Of a stretch of 31,762 nucleotides of DNA, positions 21,519 through 29,701 are shown one piece after another. How positions within the stretch are numbered: position 1 is the first letter of the stretch; the number at the start of each line of letters is the position of its first letter. The DNA comes from Claveliimonas sp034178805 (GTDB lineage Bacteria; Bacillota; Clostridia; Lachnospirales; Lachnospiraceae), in contig NZ_JBNPMZ010000028.1 of assembly GCF_050314255.1 (NCBI RefSeq), positions 1-31,762 on the forward strand. Direction: 5' to 3'. Under the pieces are notes generated by a model. It had not been told where the DNA came from. It searched no databases and saw only the letters and a program-made list of their open reading frames with translations. The position numbers and the translations under genes were made by a program.

Positions 21519-22199
21519 ATGTACACCTTTGAGCATTCAACTCCGGAAGTTATTGAAGCGGCCATTGGGCAGCTTGGAAGTTATCAGGCGCTGATCACAG
21601 TAACTATGATTCAGACTTTGGTCTATTCTTTGTTTGGATGGGTTGTTGGTTACTTCATTGTGGAGCGTCTGGGTCTTATGATGTCCTTCCGGTTTGATAA
21701 GACAGTTCTTGCAAAGGTATGTCCTGTCATTGTTGTTCTTGGGCTTGTGTTTGCTGCGGATTATTTTGTGATGGGGCGTCTGATTCCAGAAGTGGCAGCA
21801 GATTATGAAAAAGGAATCAGCGTGGCATATTTTATCAGTTCATTAACCTACGGAGGTGTGATTGAGGAGATATTGCTTCGATGGTTTTTCATGGGACTCA
21901 TCGCACTGATCCTGGTGATGATTTTTGCGAGAAAAAAAGATAAAAAAGAAATACCGGTCTGGATTTTTATTACAGCCAATGTAATCGCTGCACTTGTATT
22001 TTCCGCAGGGCATCTGCCTGCAACACAGATGTTTTTTGGAAGAATCACCGGATTGATTCTGTTTCGCTGTTTTATGCTGAATGGTTCATTTGCCCTGTTC
22101 TTTGGAAGATGGTTCCGTAAGTATGGTATTCAGTATGCGATGTTAGGGCATTTCGGAATTCATTTTATATCTAAAATAATACTGATTTGTGTGTTATAA
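21519..22199 (+). CDS. CPBP intramembrane protease, N-terminus frameshifted
   Basis: 226 aa from ATG 21519. CPBP motifs are present: VIEEILLRWF (EExxxR), FSAGH (FxxxH) and LGHFGIHF. Upstream, a good GGGAGG and ATG at 21427 encode only MKQYVG-type codons before a stop, while the same DNA in the other frame continues the protein as RRINIKNALRTYLVIIAFAV. A single-base loss around 21430-21435 thus separates the real start from the body. Either the gene is now made shorter from 21519, or it is a young pseudogene (or sequencing error). Likely role: membrane peptide processing or self-immunity. Confidence 0.65.
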   Translation: MYTFEHSTPEVIEAAIGQLGSYQALITVTMIQTLVYSLFGWVVGYFIVERLGLMMSFRFDKTVLAKVCPVIVVLGLVFAADYFVMGRLIPEVAADYEKGISVAYFISSLTYGGVIEEILLRWFFMGLIALILVMIFARKKDKKEIPVWIFITANVIAALVFSAGHLPATQMFFGRITGLILFRCFMLNGSFALFFGRWFRKYGIQYAMLGHFGIHFISKIILICVL

Positions 22200-22200
22200 T
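22192..22200 (+). promoter_or_regulatory. Extended -10 promoter inside the CPBP stop region
   Basis: TGTTATAAT (22192-22200) is a perfect extended -10 with no good -35. It overlaps the CPBP stop codon and precedes the HTH gene at 22259. Confidence 0.4.
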
Positions 22201-22258
22201 TATGAACAGGTTGTACTGTCGTCCGAAGACGGAATAAAAAAGGTAGTGGAGAACAGAT

Positions 22259-22768
22259 ATGAAGAAAGACTATATGGAAGCCTGTATGAATGCCACACGT
22301 CAGCGAATCATACAGGTCATCATGATAAAAAAAGAGGCAACATCTGCCGAAATAGGAGAGGAATTGCCGGATATTCCGAGGGCCAGCCTTTATCGTCATA
22401 TAAAAGTGCTTCTGGATGCCGAAATCATCACTGTTGTAAAGGAAGAATTCAAACGCGGTTCCATGGAAAAGACCTATGCCATTGCACCGCAGAGACCTTA
22501 TGAAGATACCAATGAAGAATACAACAGTCTGATCCAGTCGGCACTGATGGGGCTGCAGGGAGAATTTTACCGTTATTTCAATGGAGAAAATCCGGATCCA
22601 CAAAGGGATCTTCTTACTTTGGGATCTGCTTCGCTTATGATGAGTGATGAGGAAATGATGGAATTTATCAAGGCTTACGGCGAACTGATTCAGAGATATA
22701 TGCCAAACAAACCGGCTGAGGGCAGGAAAGTAAGAAAGGTTACGATTGTCATCTCACCGAATGAGTAG
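22259..22768 (+). CDS. ArsR-like winged HTH regulator
   Basis: 169 aa. The N-terminal winged HTH runs from TRQRIIQVIMIKKEATSAEIGEEL to IPRASLYRHIKVLLDAEIITVV, the form of ArsR/HTH_20 proteins acting on accessory operons. The C-terminal part (about 80-169) is helical with an LIQSALMGLQGEFYRYFNG segment and no cysteine metal site. It lies 60 bp after the CPBP gene and may regulate it via the TCTCA operators, which is inference. GTGGAGA lies upstream of ATG 22259. Confidence 0.75.
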   Translation: MKKDYMEACMNATRQRIIQVIMIKKEATSAEIGEELPDIPRASLYRHIKVLLDAEIITVVKEEFKRGSMEKTYAIAPQRPYEDTNEEYNSLIQSALMGLQGEFYRYFNGENPDPQRDLLTLGSASLMMSDEEMMEFIKAYGELIQRYMPNKPAEGRKVRKVTIVISPNE

Positions 22769-22815
22769 TGAGTATAGGAAAATTGACACTATAAGTGAAA
22801 TGAAGGAGAAAAATT

Positions 22816-23853
22816 GTGGAAAATATAATTGATAATTTATCGGTAGTGATGCCGTTTTTCTTGATTTCATGGGGCGTGTTTGTGGGGAGCACGTTGTGGA
22901 AGCCACAAAAGTTTAGAAATAGCATATTTCTTATGAATGCATTGTTTTTCACAGTGTTTTTCGTTGCTGCATTAGCGGGAGAGTACATGGGAACAGTGTT
23001 GTTAGTTGCGTTTCTGCTTGCATTTCTTGCACTTCTTTTGGTACCGATTCTGTTAATCATAAATGGCATTGTGATGATCAAGAAAGAATCAAGATCATTA
23101 GGGAACCTTTTGTCGCTGCTTTTAGGTTTGGTGATTGGCGTCGGTGAGATGGCATTTTTTGCAGGATTCGTGTTGGAAATCTATTCTTTCAATCAGGGGT
23201 ATACGGTAGCAAAGCTAATTGCAATATTTATTGGATCATCCGTTCTGTATATTAGTTTTTGGATTCTTGCGTTTGTGTTGTACATGATATTTATGCAGAT
23301 TATGCCACATATCAGAGAATTTGATTATCTTATTATTCATGGTGCAGGACTGATCAAAGGAGATAGGATGTCAAAGTTATTGGCAAATCGGATTGATAAA
23401 GCAATCAAGATTTATAACAAGAGTAAACGCAAACCTGTCATAATCCCAAGCGGTGGACAGGGTCAGGATGAGACAATTTCGGAAGCTGAGGCGATGAGAA
23501 AATATCTTTTAGAGCATGGAATTCCGGAAGAACACATTATACCCGAAGATAAGTCAAAAACTACAATGGAGAATCTTCAGAATTCAAGGAACATCATTTT
23601 TTCGAAAGAAGGAAAACATCGAGTTGCGCTTGTTACAAGCAATTATCATGTTTACAGATGCTTACTCTATGCAAAATCAATGAAACTAAAATGTACAGGC
23701 ATTGGAGCACCTGTTGCCTGGTATTATTGGCCTAGCGCTGTGATTCGTGAATTTGTTGCGGTATTTACGACAAAAAGATTTCTGATTTGTACGATTAGTG
23801 GCTACATATTCGTTGTGCTTCTTCCGACATTTGCGTATGCAAAGATGATTTAG
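22816..23853 (+). CDS. YdcF/SanA-type (DUF218) membrane protein
   Basis: 345 aa from GTG 22816 with AAGGAG seven bases before. Residues 10-165 hold about five membrane helices; residues about 172-320 are the DUF218 domain, with YLIIHGAGLIKGDRMSKLL, PVIIPSGGQGQDETISEAEA and VTSNYHVYRCLLYAKS motifs; a final hydrophobic helix closes the protein. The domain is linked to envelope functions in the SanA/ElyC family (vancomycin sensitivity, lipid carrier metabolism). The exact reaction is unclear. Confidence 0.8.
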   Translation: MENIIDNLSVVMPFFLISWGVFVGSTLWKPQKFRNSIFLMNALFFTVFFVAALAGEYMGTVLLVAFLLAFLALLLVPILLIINGIVMIKKESRSLGNLLSLLLGLVIGVGEMAFFAGFVLEIYSFNQGYTVAKLIAIFIGSSVLYISFWILAFVLYMIFMQIMPHIREFDYLIIHGAGLIKGDRMSKLLANRIDKAIKIYNKSKRKPVIIPSGGQGQDETISEAEAMRKYLLEHGIPEEHIIPEDKSKTTMENLQNSRNIIFSKEGKHRVALVTSNYHVYRCLLYAKSMKLKCTGIGAPVAWYYWPSAVIREFVAVFTTKRFLICTISGYIFVVLLPTFAYAKMI

Positions 23854-24273
23854 AGCGGTTGGATAGAAATTTGTTTGTGAAATGCAGGATAGCAGAGAGG
23901 GAAGTGTGGCTTCATCGTTTCTATTATATTGAGTTGCGTAGGGGTATCTAATTTTACACGATTTGAAAAGACAAAAGAAAACCTTGAAAAATTAGGGGTA
24001 ATACTAAGATAGAATATCATTTTTCACAGAGATTGAAACTCCTCCTTTCTGCGAGTATCTATACATTCGGAGAAGAAGGAAATCATATTTTCCTTCGAAA
24101 ACAAACAATCGCGACCGGCGGAATAGTCTGCGATTGCCACTATGTGCGCAAATTATCAGCAACGCCGGCGGAATTGCCGAAAGTTCTGAAGATAAAAGAA
24201 AAGAAGCACTTCGCGGCGGAAGAAGCAAATAGCAATTATCTGAGTTTCGGAAAAGAAAGTAGGCGGCATATAT
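23854..24273. other. 420-bp stretch without a recognisable gene
   Basis: No frame gives a known protein. Short open pieces such as SNFTRFEKTKENLEKLGV (near 23950) and KQTIATGGIVCDCHYVRKL on + (24102-24158), or a 74-codon frame on minus (24228-24004), look like remnants. No promoter, tRNA or clear hairpin was found. It is probably decayed coding DNA. Confidence 0.4.
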
Positions 24274-24399
24274 ATGAATATAGGATTTTGGCTATGTGGA
24301 GTTTTGGCTATCCCGGCTTTTGTAATTTGGTTGTTTTTATTCTTTAAAGATGTTCACTTTGACACTCATAAAGCATTAAAAAAATATTTATTAAAATAA
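24274..24399 (+). CDS. 41-aa single-TM small protein
   Basis: ATG 24274 with TAGGCGG upstream opens MNIGFWLCGVLAIPAFVIWL, continuing FLFFKDVHFDTHKAL and ending in KKYLLK before TAA. One hydrophobic segment is followed by a charged tail. It ends 30 bp before the EFR1 start. It may be a genuine small membrane protein or the tail of a lost gene. Confidence 0.4.
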   Translation: MNIGFWLCGVLAIPAFVIWLFLFFKDVHFDTHKALKKYLLK

Positions 24400-24429
24400 A
24401 TCTGAAATTCATAAGGAGAAAATACATAA

Positions 24430-25188
24430 ATGATAGGAATTTATTTAAGTGGAACAGGAAATACGAAGCACTGCGTTGAAAAGCTGTTATATTTGCTGGA
24501 TGATACTGCAAAAAGTGTTCCGATAGAACATCCACAGATTATGCATATGTTAGAGAAGCAGGACACAATTATTCTGGGTTATCCAACACAATATTCTAAT
24601 GCTCCCTTTATGGTGCGCGATTTTATTAAAAGAAATGCTTTCTTATGGAAAGGGAAAAAAGTGTTTTGTGTAAATACAATGGGGCTTTTCAGTGGTGATG
24701 GAACAGGTTGTACAGCAAGAATTTTAAAGAAGTATGGCGCAGAAATTCTGGGAGGCATACAAATAAAAATGCCTGATTCAGTCTGTGACAGTAAAATGCT
24801 AAAAAAAGATATTGAAGAAAACCGGCAAATTGTTAAAAATGCAGATAAGCGTATTGAACAGGCTGCGGAACAAATCAGGCAGGGAAAATATCCTCAAGAA
24901 GGGCTGTCGTTCATAGCACATATCAAGGGATTATTTGGACAAAGACTATGGTTCTATCGTAAAACGATGGGTTATACCAGTAAACTAAAAATAAGCGATT
25001 CCTGTATTGGCTGTGGTTTGTGTTGTAAAGAATGTCCGATGGGAAATATTGAAATGAAAGACAATCAGGCAGTTTCAGGAGGACGATGTACCATGTGTTA
25101 CCGCTGTATCAGTTTATGTCCTCAAAAAGCGATTACATTGCTTGGGGATCAAGTTCTGGAACAATGCAGATATGAAAAATATGAATGA
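24430..25188 (+). CDS. EFR1 family flavodoxin-ferredoxin protein
   Basis: 252 aa. The N-terminal flavodoxin domain has the phosphate loop YLSGTGNTKHC, GYPTQYSNAPF and NTMGLFSGDGTG. A helical linker is followed by two 4Fe-4S motifs: CIGCGLCCKECP (C192, C195, C198, C202) and CTMCYRCISLCP (C220, C223, C226, C230). It joins FMN and two clusters in one chain, so it should shuttle electrons in anaerobic metabolism. RBS AAGGAG precedes ATG 24430. A nearly identical but broken copy is at 19136, pointing to a duplication about 5 kb apart. Confidence 0.9.
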   Translation: MIGIYLSGTGNTKHCVEKLLYLLDDTAKSVPIEHPQIMHMLEKQDTIILGYPTQYSNAPFMVRDFIKRNAFLWKGKKVFCVNTMGLFSGDGTGCTARILKKYGAEILGGIQIKMPDSVCDSKMLKKDIEENRQIVKNADKRIEQAAEQIRQGKYPQEGLSFIAHIKGLFGQRLWFYRKTMGYTSKLKISDSCIGCGLCCKECPMGNIEMKDNQAVSGGRCTMCYRCISLCPQKAITLLGDQVLEQCRYEKYE

Positions 25189-25251
25189 TTCTGGCAGTGA
25201 TAATTCCAGTTTTTGAAACTGAAAAATCGAAATTTGAAGGAGCAATAACAG

Positions 25252-25341
25252 ATGAGTTTGGAATTTAGGAATGCGGAGCCTATGTCTGAATGGACCGTTT
25301 ACCGTATTGCAGGAGAGACGCTCACAAATTTGTCAAAGTGA
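25252..25341 (+). other. Short ORF with ribosome site, likely truncated gene start
   Basis: GAAGGAGC lies about ten bases before ATG 25252, which encodes MSLEFRNAEPMSEWTVYRIA then GETLTNLSK and stops at TGA 25339-25341. The first residues look like a real N-terminus that lost the rest of its gene. I do not recognise the family. Confidence 0.3.
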
Positions 25342-25385
25342 CAACTGAATGAGATTTTTGAAATATAATTCATATGCCAGACGCT

Positions 25386-25430
25386 AAGACGCAGTGCGAA
25401 ACCGAGTAAACGGTTAGCACTGCGTTCTTT
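25386..25430 (+). terminator. Strong hairpin, probable terminator
   Basis: GACGCAGTGC (25388-25397) pairs with GCACTGCGTT (25417-25426), and inside it AACCG (25400-25404) pairs with CGGTT (25411-25415), loop AGTAAA. The tail CTTTCATT is only moderately T-rich. It separates the EFR1 region from the MFS unit. Confidence 0.65.
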
Positions 25431-25480
25431 CATTATAAAAAAATGAGAAAGTTACAAAATTGATAAAAAGGAGAGAAGCC

Positions 25481-26743
25481 ATGTGGAATAGAAATTTTAT
25501 TATGGTTGTAGTGGGCCAGATTATTTCACTGTTTGGTAATGCAATTTTAAGATTTGCATTACCTTTATATTTGCTGAATGAGACGGAATCGGCAGCTCTA
25601 TTTGGAGTTGTAACTGCGTGTGCTTTCATTCCAATGATTGTACTGGCGCCGATAGGAGGAATCCTTGCAGACCGTGTGAATAAACGGAATATCATGGTTG
25701 TGCTTGATTTTTCTACCGCAATCCTGGTAATGGCAATTATTTTATTATTGGGAAAGATAAATCTTGTTGCGCTTTTGCTTTGTGCTCTATTTATACTTTA
25801 TGGTATCAATGGTGCATATCAGCCGGCAGTACAGGCAAGCATTCCCATATTACTTTCTGGTGAAAATATTATGCAGGGAAATTCAGTCATTAATCTGGTC
25901 AGTTCATTTGCAGGTTTAATTGGACCTGTTATTGGTGGTGCATTATTTGGCTTCTATGGAATTATGCCTATTTTATATGTCAGCATATTCTGTTTTTTGA
26001 TATCCGCCATCATGGAGATCTTTATACAGATTCCTTTTCAGAGAAAGCCAGCCGGAGGAAGCATTTTTGCAATTGGTTTTGGTGATTTGAAGGAAAGCTT
26101 TCGATATATGTACCGGGAACAGCCGGTGATTATGCAGTTTTCGCTTGCAGTTGCCGCAATTAATATGATTTTAAGTTCACTTGTCATTATCGGTCTACCA
26201 GTAATAATCACACAAATGCTGGACTTTGACAGTGAAACGGCAAATCGCTTCTATGGATATGCTGAGAGTGTCTTTGCAATGGGCTCGTTATGTGGTGGAA
26301 TGGGAGCGGGTTTATTTGCCCAAAAGATTAAGGCGAGAAATGGCTATCTTTTGCTGTTATATGATGCACTCACACTCATACCGACTGGTATTGCAATTAT
26401 GATTACAATGAAAACAATGATTTCTTATATCATTATTTTGGTTAGTTGTTTTTTCATGGCATTCCTGTCCAATTTATTTTCTATTCAGATTATGTCTTAT
26501 CTGCAGATGATCGTACCGGTAGATTTGATCGGAAAGGTAATATCATGTGCTATGTGTATAGGAATGTGTGCATCTCCGATTGGACAGGCAATGTATGGAG
26601 GTTTGTTCGAGGTGTTTGGGGAGAGGATATTTGCCTTGTTTTTTGCTGCTGCATTGTTGATGGTGATTCTGGCGGTATCTATGAAAAGAGCATTTCAAAG
26701 ACTTGAGAAATTGTTGGATTTGAATCGGTACGTAGAAATATAA
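25481..26743 (+). CDS. MFS transporter (MDR-like efflux)
   Basis: 420 aa, twelve predicted membrane segments. The MFS loop 2-3 motif appears as GGILADRVNKRNIMVV (G-x-x-x-D-R form), and the N-terminal half resembles the MFS_3/EntS-type exporters. It probably exports a small molecule. AAAAGGAG precedes ATG 25481. The operon may continue into the small gene, the S component and FabF, with spacers of 26 bp, 0 bp and 17 bp. Confidence 0.85.
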   Translation: MWNRNFIMVVVGQIISLFGNAILRFALPLYLLNETESAALFGVVTACAFIPMIVLAPIGGILADRVNKRNIMVVLDFSTAILVMAIILLLGKINLVALLLCALFILYGINGAYQPAVQASIPILLSGENIMQGNSVINLVSSFAGLIGPVIGGALFGFYGIMPILYVSIFCFLISAIMEIFIQIPFQRKPAGGSIFAIGFGDLKESFRYMYREQPVIMQFSLAVAAINMILSSLVIIGLPVIITQMLDFDSETANRFYGYAESVFAMGSLCGGMGAGLFAQKIKARNGYLLLLYDALTLIPTGIAIMITMKTMISYIIILVSCFFMAFLSNLFSIQIMSYLQMIVPVDLIGKVISCAMCIGMCASPIGQAMYGGLFEVFGERIFALFFAAALLMVILAVSMKRAFQRLEKLLDLNRYVEI

Positions 26744-26769
26744 AATGAATTAAAGAAAGGATGGAAAAA

Positions 26770-26964
26770 ATGAAGAACAATCATAAAAGCAGATTGGCAC
26801 AATTCTGGGAGCTGGTCAAAGCTGATGCTAAAACTGACAACGTTACCAAAGCGAGGATAGCCGAGGAAACCGTTCAGGATGCCGTGACCGGACTCCAGAA
26901 AACATTGAATCTCTTCGGAAGCCCGGAGAAAAATTCCAGTACAGAAAAGGATAGTAATAAATAA
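26770..26964 (+). CDS. Small helical hypothetical protein
   Basis: 64 aa. Hydrophilic, mostly helical (RLAQFWELVKADAKTD, ARIAEETVQDAVTGLQKTLN) with a Ser/Lys-rich tail. ATG 26770 is about nine bases from AAAGAAAGG; ATG 26761 is adjacent to that site and so less likely. The next gene starts at the following base, suggesting coupled translation and a shared task with the S component. I do not recognise the family. Confidence 0.55.
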   Translation: MKNNHKSRLAQFWELVKADAKTDNVTKARIAEETVQDAVTGLQKTLNLFGSPEKNSSTEKDSNK

Positions 26965-27504
26965 ATGAATAGCAAGACAAACAAAATTACAATTATTGGT
27001 ATGCTCTCCGCAATTGCATACGTTTCGGTTATTATTTGCAGGGTGCCTGTGGTACTGTTTTTAAAATATGAACCGAAAGACACTATTATTGCCTTAGGTG
27101 GATTTATATTCGGTCCCATGGCTTCGTTTTACATATCGGTAATCGTCTCATTCACTGAAATGATGACGATTAGTGATACCGGAATCATTGGCTGTGTGAT
27201 GAATACTCTGGCATCATGCGCCTTTGCCTGCGTGTCTGCTGCCATTTACAAAAGAAAGCGGACACTGCAAGGTGAAATTATTGGATTGGCTGCAGGTATC
27301 CTGACGATGGTCATTGTCATGTTAGCATGGAATTACTTGTTAACACCGATTTATATGGGATACCCGCAGGAGGATGTTGTCAAGTTATTGCTACCGGCCA
27401 TTTTGCCTTTCAATTTATTGAAAGGGGGATTAAATGCCGCATTTACTTTTTTATTCTATAAACCCATTGTCCATGCGCTGAGAAAAAGAGGTTTGATCGA
27501 GTAG
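26965..27504 (+). CDS. ECF transporter S component, riboflavin-type
   Basis: 179 aa with six predicted membrane helices. KYEPKDTIIALGGFIFGP and the late NYLLTPIYMGY...LLLPAILPFNLLKGGLN follow the RibU/FmnP pattern of energy-coupling-factor S components, which bind a vitamin with high affinity and use a shared EcfAAT module (not in this window). Riboflavin is the best guess but is not proven; no FMN riboswitch was seen upstream. Start ATG directly follows the previous stop. Confidence 0.8.
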   Translation: MNSKTNKITIIGMLSAIAYVSVIICRVPVVLFLKYEPKDTIIALGGFIFGPMASFYISVIVSFTEMMTISDTGIIGCVMNTLASCAFACVSAAIYKRKRTLQGEIIGLAAGILTMVIVMLAWNYLLTPIYMGYPQEDVVKLLLPAILPFNLLKGGLNAAFTFLFYKPIVHALRKRGLIE

Positions 27505-27521
27505 CAGGAAAGGAGAAACGA

Positions 27522-28763
27522 ATGAGAAGAGTTGTTGTAACAGGTATGGGTGCTATCACCCCAATTGGTTTAAATGTAGATGAATTCTGGAATGGAGTAA
27601 GAAACAGCCAGATAGGGATTGCTCCAATCACGAAGTTTGATGCATCTGATTATAAGGTGAAAATTGCAGCCGAGGTAAAGGGATTCGACGCAAAAGATTT
27701 TATTGAATCAAAAACAGTGAGACGCATGGAGCTGTTTTCGCAGTATGCAGTTGTGGCGGCAAAGGAAGCCTTGAAGCAGTCCGGCCTGGATGTGGAAAAA
27801 GAAGATCCTTACCGGATTGGTGTGGCAGTGGGGTCGGGCGTAGGAAGTTTACAGGCAATCGAAAGAAACGAAAAAAGATTAATAGAGAAGGGACCACGTC
27901 GTTTGGAGCCATTGATGGTTCCTATGATGATTTCAAACATGGCATGTGGAAATATTTCCATCTATTTCGGATTAAAAGGAAAGTCTATCAATGTTGTGAC
28001 TGCTTGCGTAACAGGAACCCACAATATTGGGGAAGCTTATCGGACCATCCAGTATGGAGATGCAGACGTTATGGTCGCAGGCGGTACAGAAGCCTGTGTT
28101 ACCCCAATTGGAATCGGGGGTTTTGCAGCTCTGACGACATTAAATATAACAGAAAATGTGACAAGGGCATCTATCCCATTTGATAAGGACAGGGCAGGAT
28201 TTGTACTTGGTGAAGGTGCGGGTATCGTTGTATTGGAGGAACTTGAACACGCAAAAGCAAGAGGGGCAAAGATTCTTGCTGAGGTGATCGGATACGGTTC
28301 GACCTCGGATGCATATCACATCACTTCCCCGGCAGAGGATGGTATGGGAGCTGCCAATGCGATGAAGTTTGCAATGAAAGATGCAGGAATTAAGCCTTCT
28401 CAAGTGGATTATATCAATGCCCATGGAACCTCTACCCACCACAATGATCTATTTGAAACAAGGGCAATCAAGCTTGCTTTTGGCGATGCACAAAATCATG
28501 TTCTGGTTAGTTCTACGAAGTCCATGATCGGGCATTTGCTCGGCGCAGCAGGTGGAATTGAATTTATTACCTGTGTAAAATCCATAGAAGATGGATATGT
28601 TCATGAAAATGTCGGTTTACTTGAAGTAGAGAATGAAGAAGAGTTCAGTCTTAACTATGTAAAGGAGCATGGAATTACGAAGGACATCCGTGTATGCATG
28701 TCAAATTCTTTGGGATTTGGCGGACATAATGCAGCGATAATCGTACGGAAATACGATGAATAA
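27522..28763 (+). CDS. fabF: 3-oxoacyl-ACP synthase II (FabF family)
   Basis: 413 aa, two thiolase-fold halves. Catalytic C162 is in VVTACVTGTHNIG, H301 in NAHGTSTHHND and H338 in SMIGHLLGAAGG, so the full Cys-His-His triad is present. It condenses malonyl-ACP with an acyl-ACP in fatty acid or related acyl synthesis. The position after HGTST reads HHND rather than the usual P(L)ND, so it may be a specialised member. It is isolated from other fab genes and lies after an ECF S component. AAAGGAG precedes ATG 27522. Confidence 0.88.
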   Translation: MRRVVVTGMGAITPIGLNVDEFWNGVRNSQIGIAPITKFDASDYKVKIAAEVKGFDAKDFIESKTVRRMELFSQYAVVAAKEALKQSGLDVEKEDPYRIGVAVGSGVGSLQAIERNEKRLIEKGPRRLEPLMVPMMISNMACGNISIYFGLKGKSINVVTACVTGTHNIGEAYRTIQYGDADVMVAGGTEACVTPIGIGGFAALTTLNITENVTRASIPFDKDRAGFVLGEGAGIVVLEELEHAKARGAKILAEVIGYGSTSDAYHITSPAEDGMGAANAMKFAMKDAGIKPSQVDYINAHGTSTHHNDLFETRAIKLAFGDAQNHVLVSSTKSMIGHLLGAAGGIEFITCVKSIEDGYVHENVGLLEVENEEEFSLNYVKEHGITKDIRVCMSNSLGFGGHNAAIIVRKYDE

Positions 28764-28779
28764 TCATTATGAAGGATGA

Positions 28780-28808
28780 TTGTGAACTACTGATTCAGTA
28801 AATATTAT
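28780..28808 (+). promoter_or_regulatory. Sigma-A promoter of the 28828 gene
   Basis: TTGTGA (28780-28785), 17 bp, TATTAT (28803-28808), followed by AAAAGGAG before ATG 28828. Both hexamers are good partial matches. Confidence 0.55.
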
Positions 28809-28827
28809 AAAAGGAGTTGAGTTTCTG

Positions 28828-29673
28828 ATGCTCAGAAATTTTAGGAGAATCTTGTTAGATTATATCTTAGTTCTGCTTTTTGCAGCGGCAGCTATCGTTC
28901 TTCATGCCATTATGCCAAGTCCGGGAGCAACCATGGATACTTCTGTATTTGATTCCATGTTGGTAAAAAAGTTCGGCTTTCCTGCGGTAGCCACCGGATA
29001 TTTTGTAATACTGTTTTTACATATTCTAAGTGTAATTAAAGTATTTTCCGTAAAGTCGGATATTGGAAAATGGAAGACAGGGTGTTGTTTTGGAATGGCA
29101 TTTGCATTGCTATATTTGGTTGGGATGCAGGAGGTTATGGTTTCCGCCTCTCCGCTGACGGAATATGGTATTGGCTTTATACTCTATGAATTATTTCTCG
29201 GTTTAGGAGATGCAGTACCGGCATTTTTGTTATGTATATTTTTGTGTTGGTTTCATTGTGTTCCTTCAGCAGATCTGAGGGGGAAAAAGATTTTTTGTAA
29301 AGAAAACTATATCAGAGTCATTAGTATTGCGTGTGCTTTTTTTCTCTGGAGAATGTTTGGGTATGTGACTGGAATCGTGGATAACGAAATGACGATATAT
29401 CCGGTACCGGTAGTAATCTGGACATTTGTTTTTGGTTCCGTAGTAGGGATTGGATATTGTCTGATTAATTATTCATGTAAAGATAAAGGAAGAAAGGTAT
29501 TCAGGCTGTTTTTGACGATTGGAGTGAACTGGATCTGGTTCAACTGTTACATTGGATTGATTGCAGCCCATACATTTTTATTCATGGTTTTGAGGTCTGG
29601 ATTGGATGTGCTTGCGATACTTGCAGGTAGTCTTTTGGCGGAGGTGTTTATACAGAAAATTGAAGGGTTATAA
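28828..29673 (+). CDS. Eight-TM hypothetical membrane protein
   Basis: 281 aa with about eight hydrophobic helices. No catalytic motif is obvious; GLGDAVPAF near residue 130 resembles a GxGD motif by chance, but there is no partner Asp in the preceding helix. It may be a transporter-like or sensor protein. The region FFLWRMFGYVTGIVDNEMTI and the late NWIWFNCYIGLIAAHTF are distinctive but unassigned. It precedes a small protein and a TetR gene, without overlap to either. Confidence 0.6.
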   Translation: MLRNFRRILLDYILVLLFAAAAIVLHAIMPSPGATMDTSVFDSMLVKKFGFPAVATGYFVILFLHILSVIKVFSVKSDIGKWKTGCCFGMAFALLYLVGMQEVMVSASPLTEYGIGFILYELFLGLGDAVPAFLLCIFLCWFHCVPSADLRGKKIFCKENYIRVISIACAFFLWRMFGYVTGIVDNEMTIYPVPVVIWTFVFGSVVGIGYCLINYSCKDKGRKVFRLFLTIGVNWIWFNCYIGLIAAHTFLFMVLRSGLDVLAILAGSLLAEVFIQKIEGL

Positions 29674-29701
29674 AAATGAAGAGCAGGGCTAAAACAGGAT
29701 A

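Noticed and set aside
24004..24228. 74-codon minus-strand frame
   Set aside because: No ribosome site of quality and no recognised family; kept only as part of the unexplained stretch.
25207..25221. CAGTTTTTGAAACTG hairpin after EFR1
   Set aside because: Only six paired bases and followed by A's, so it is not a terminator on the + strand.
26743..26965. FMN riboswitch before the riboflavin-type S component
   Set aside because: The upstream DNA is filled by a small gene and shows no conserved RFN-element core.
28828..29673. GLGDAVP motif suggesting a second GxGD protease
   Set aside because: No partner Asp is found in the preceding membrane helix and the proline motif is absent; it is probably chance.
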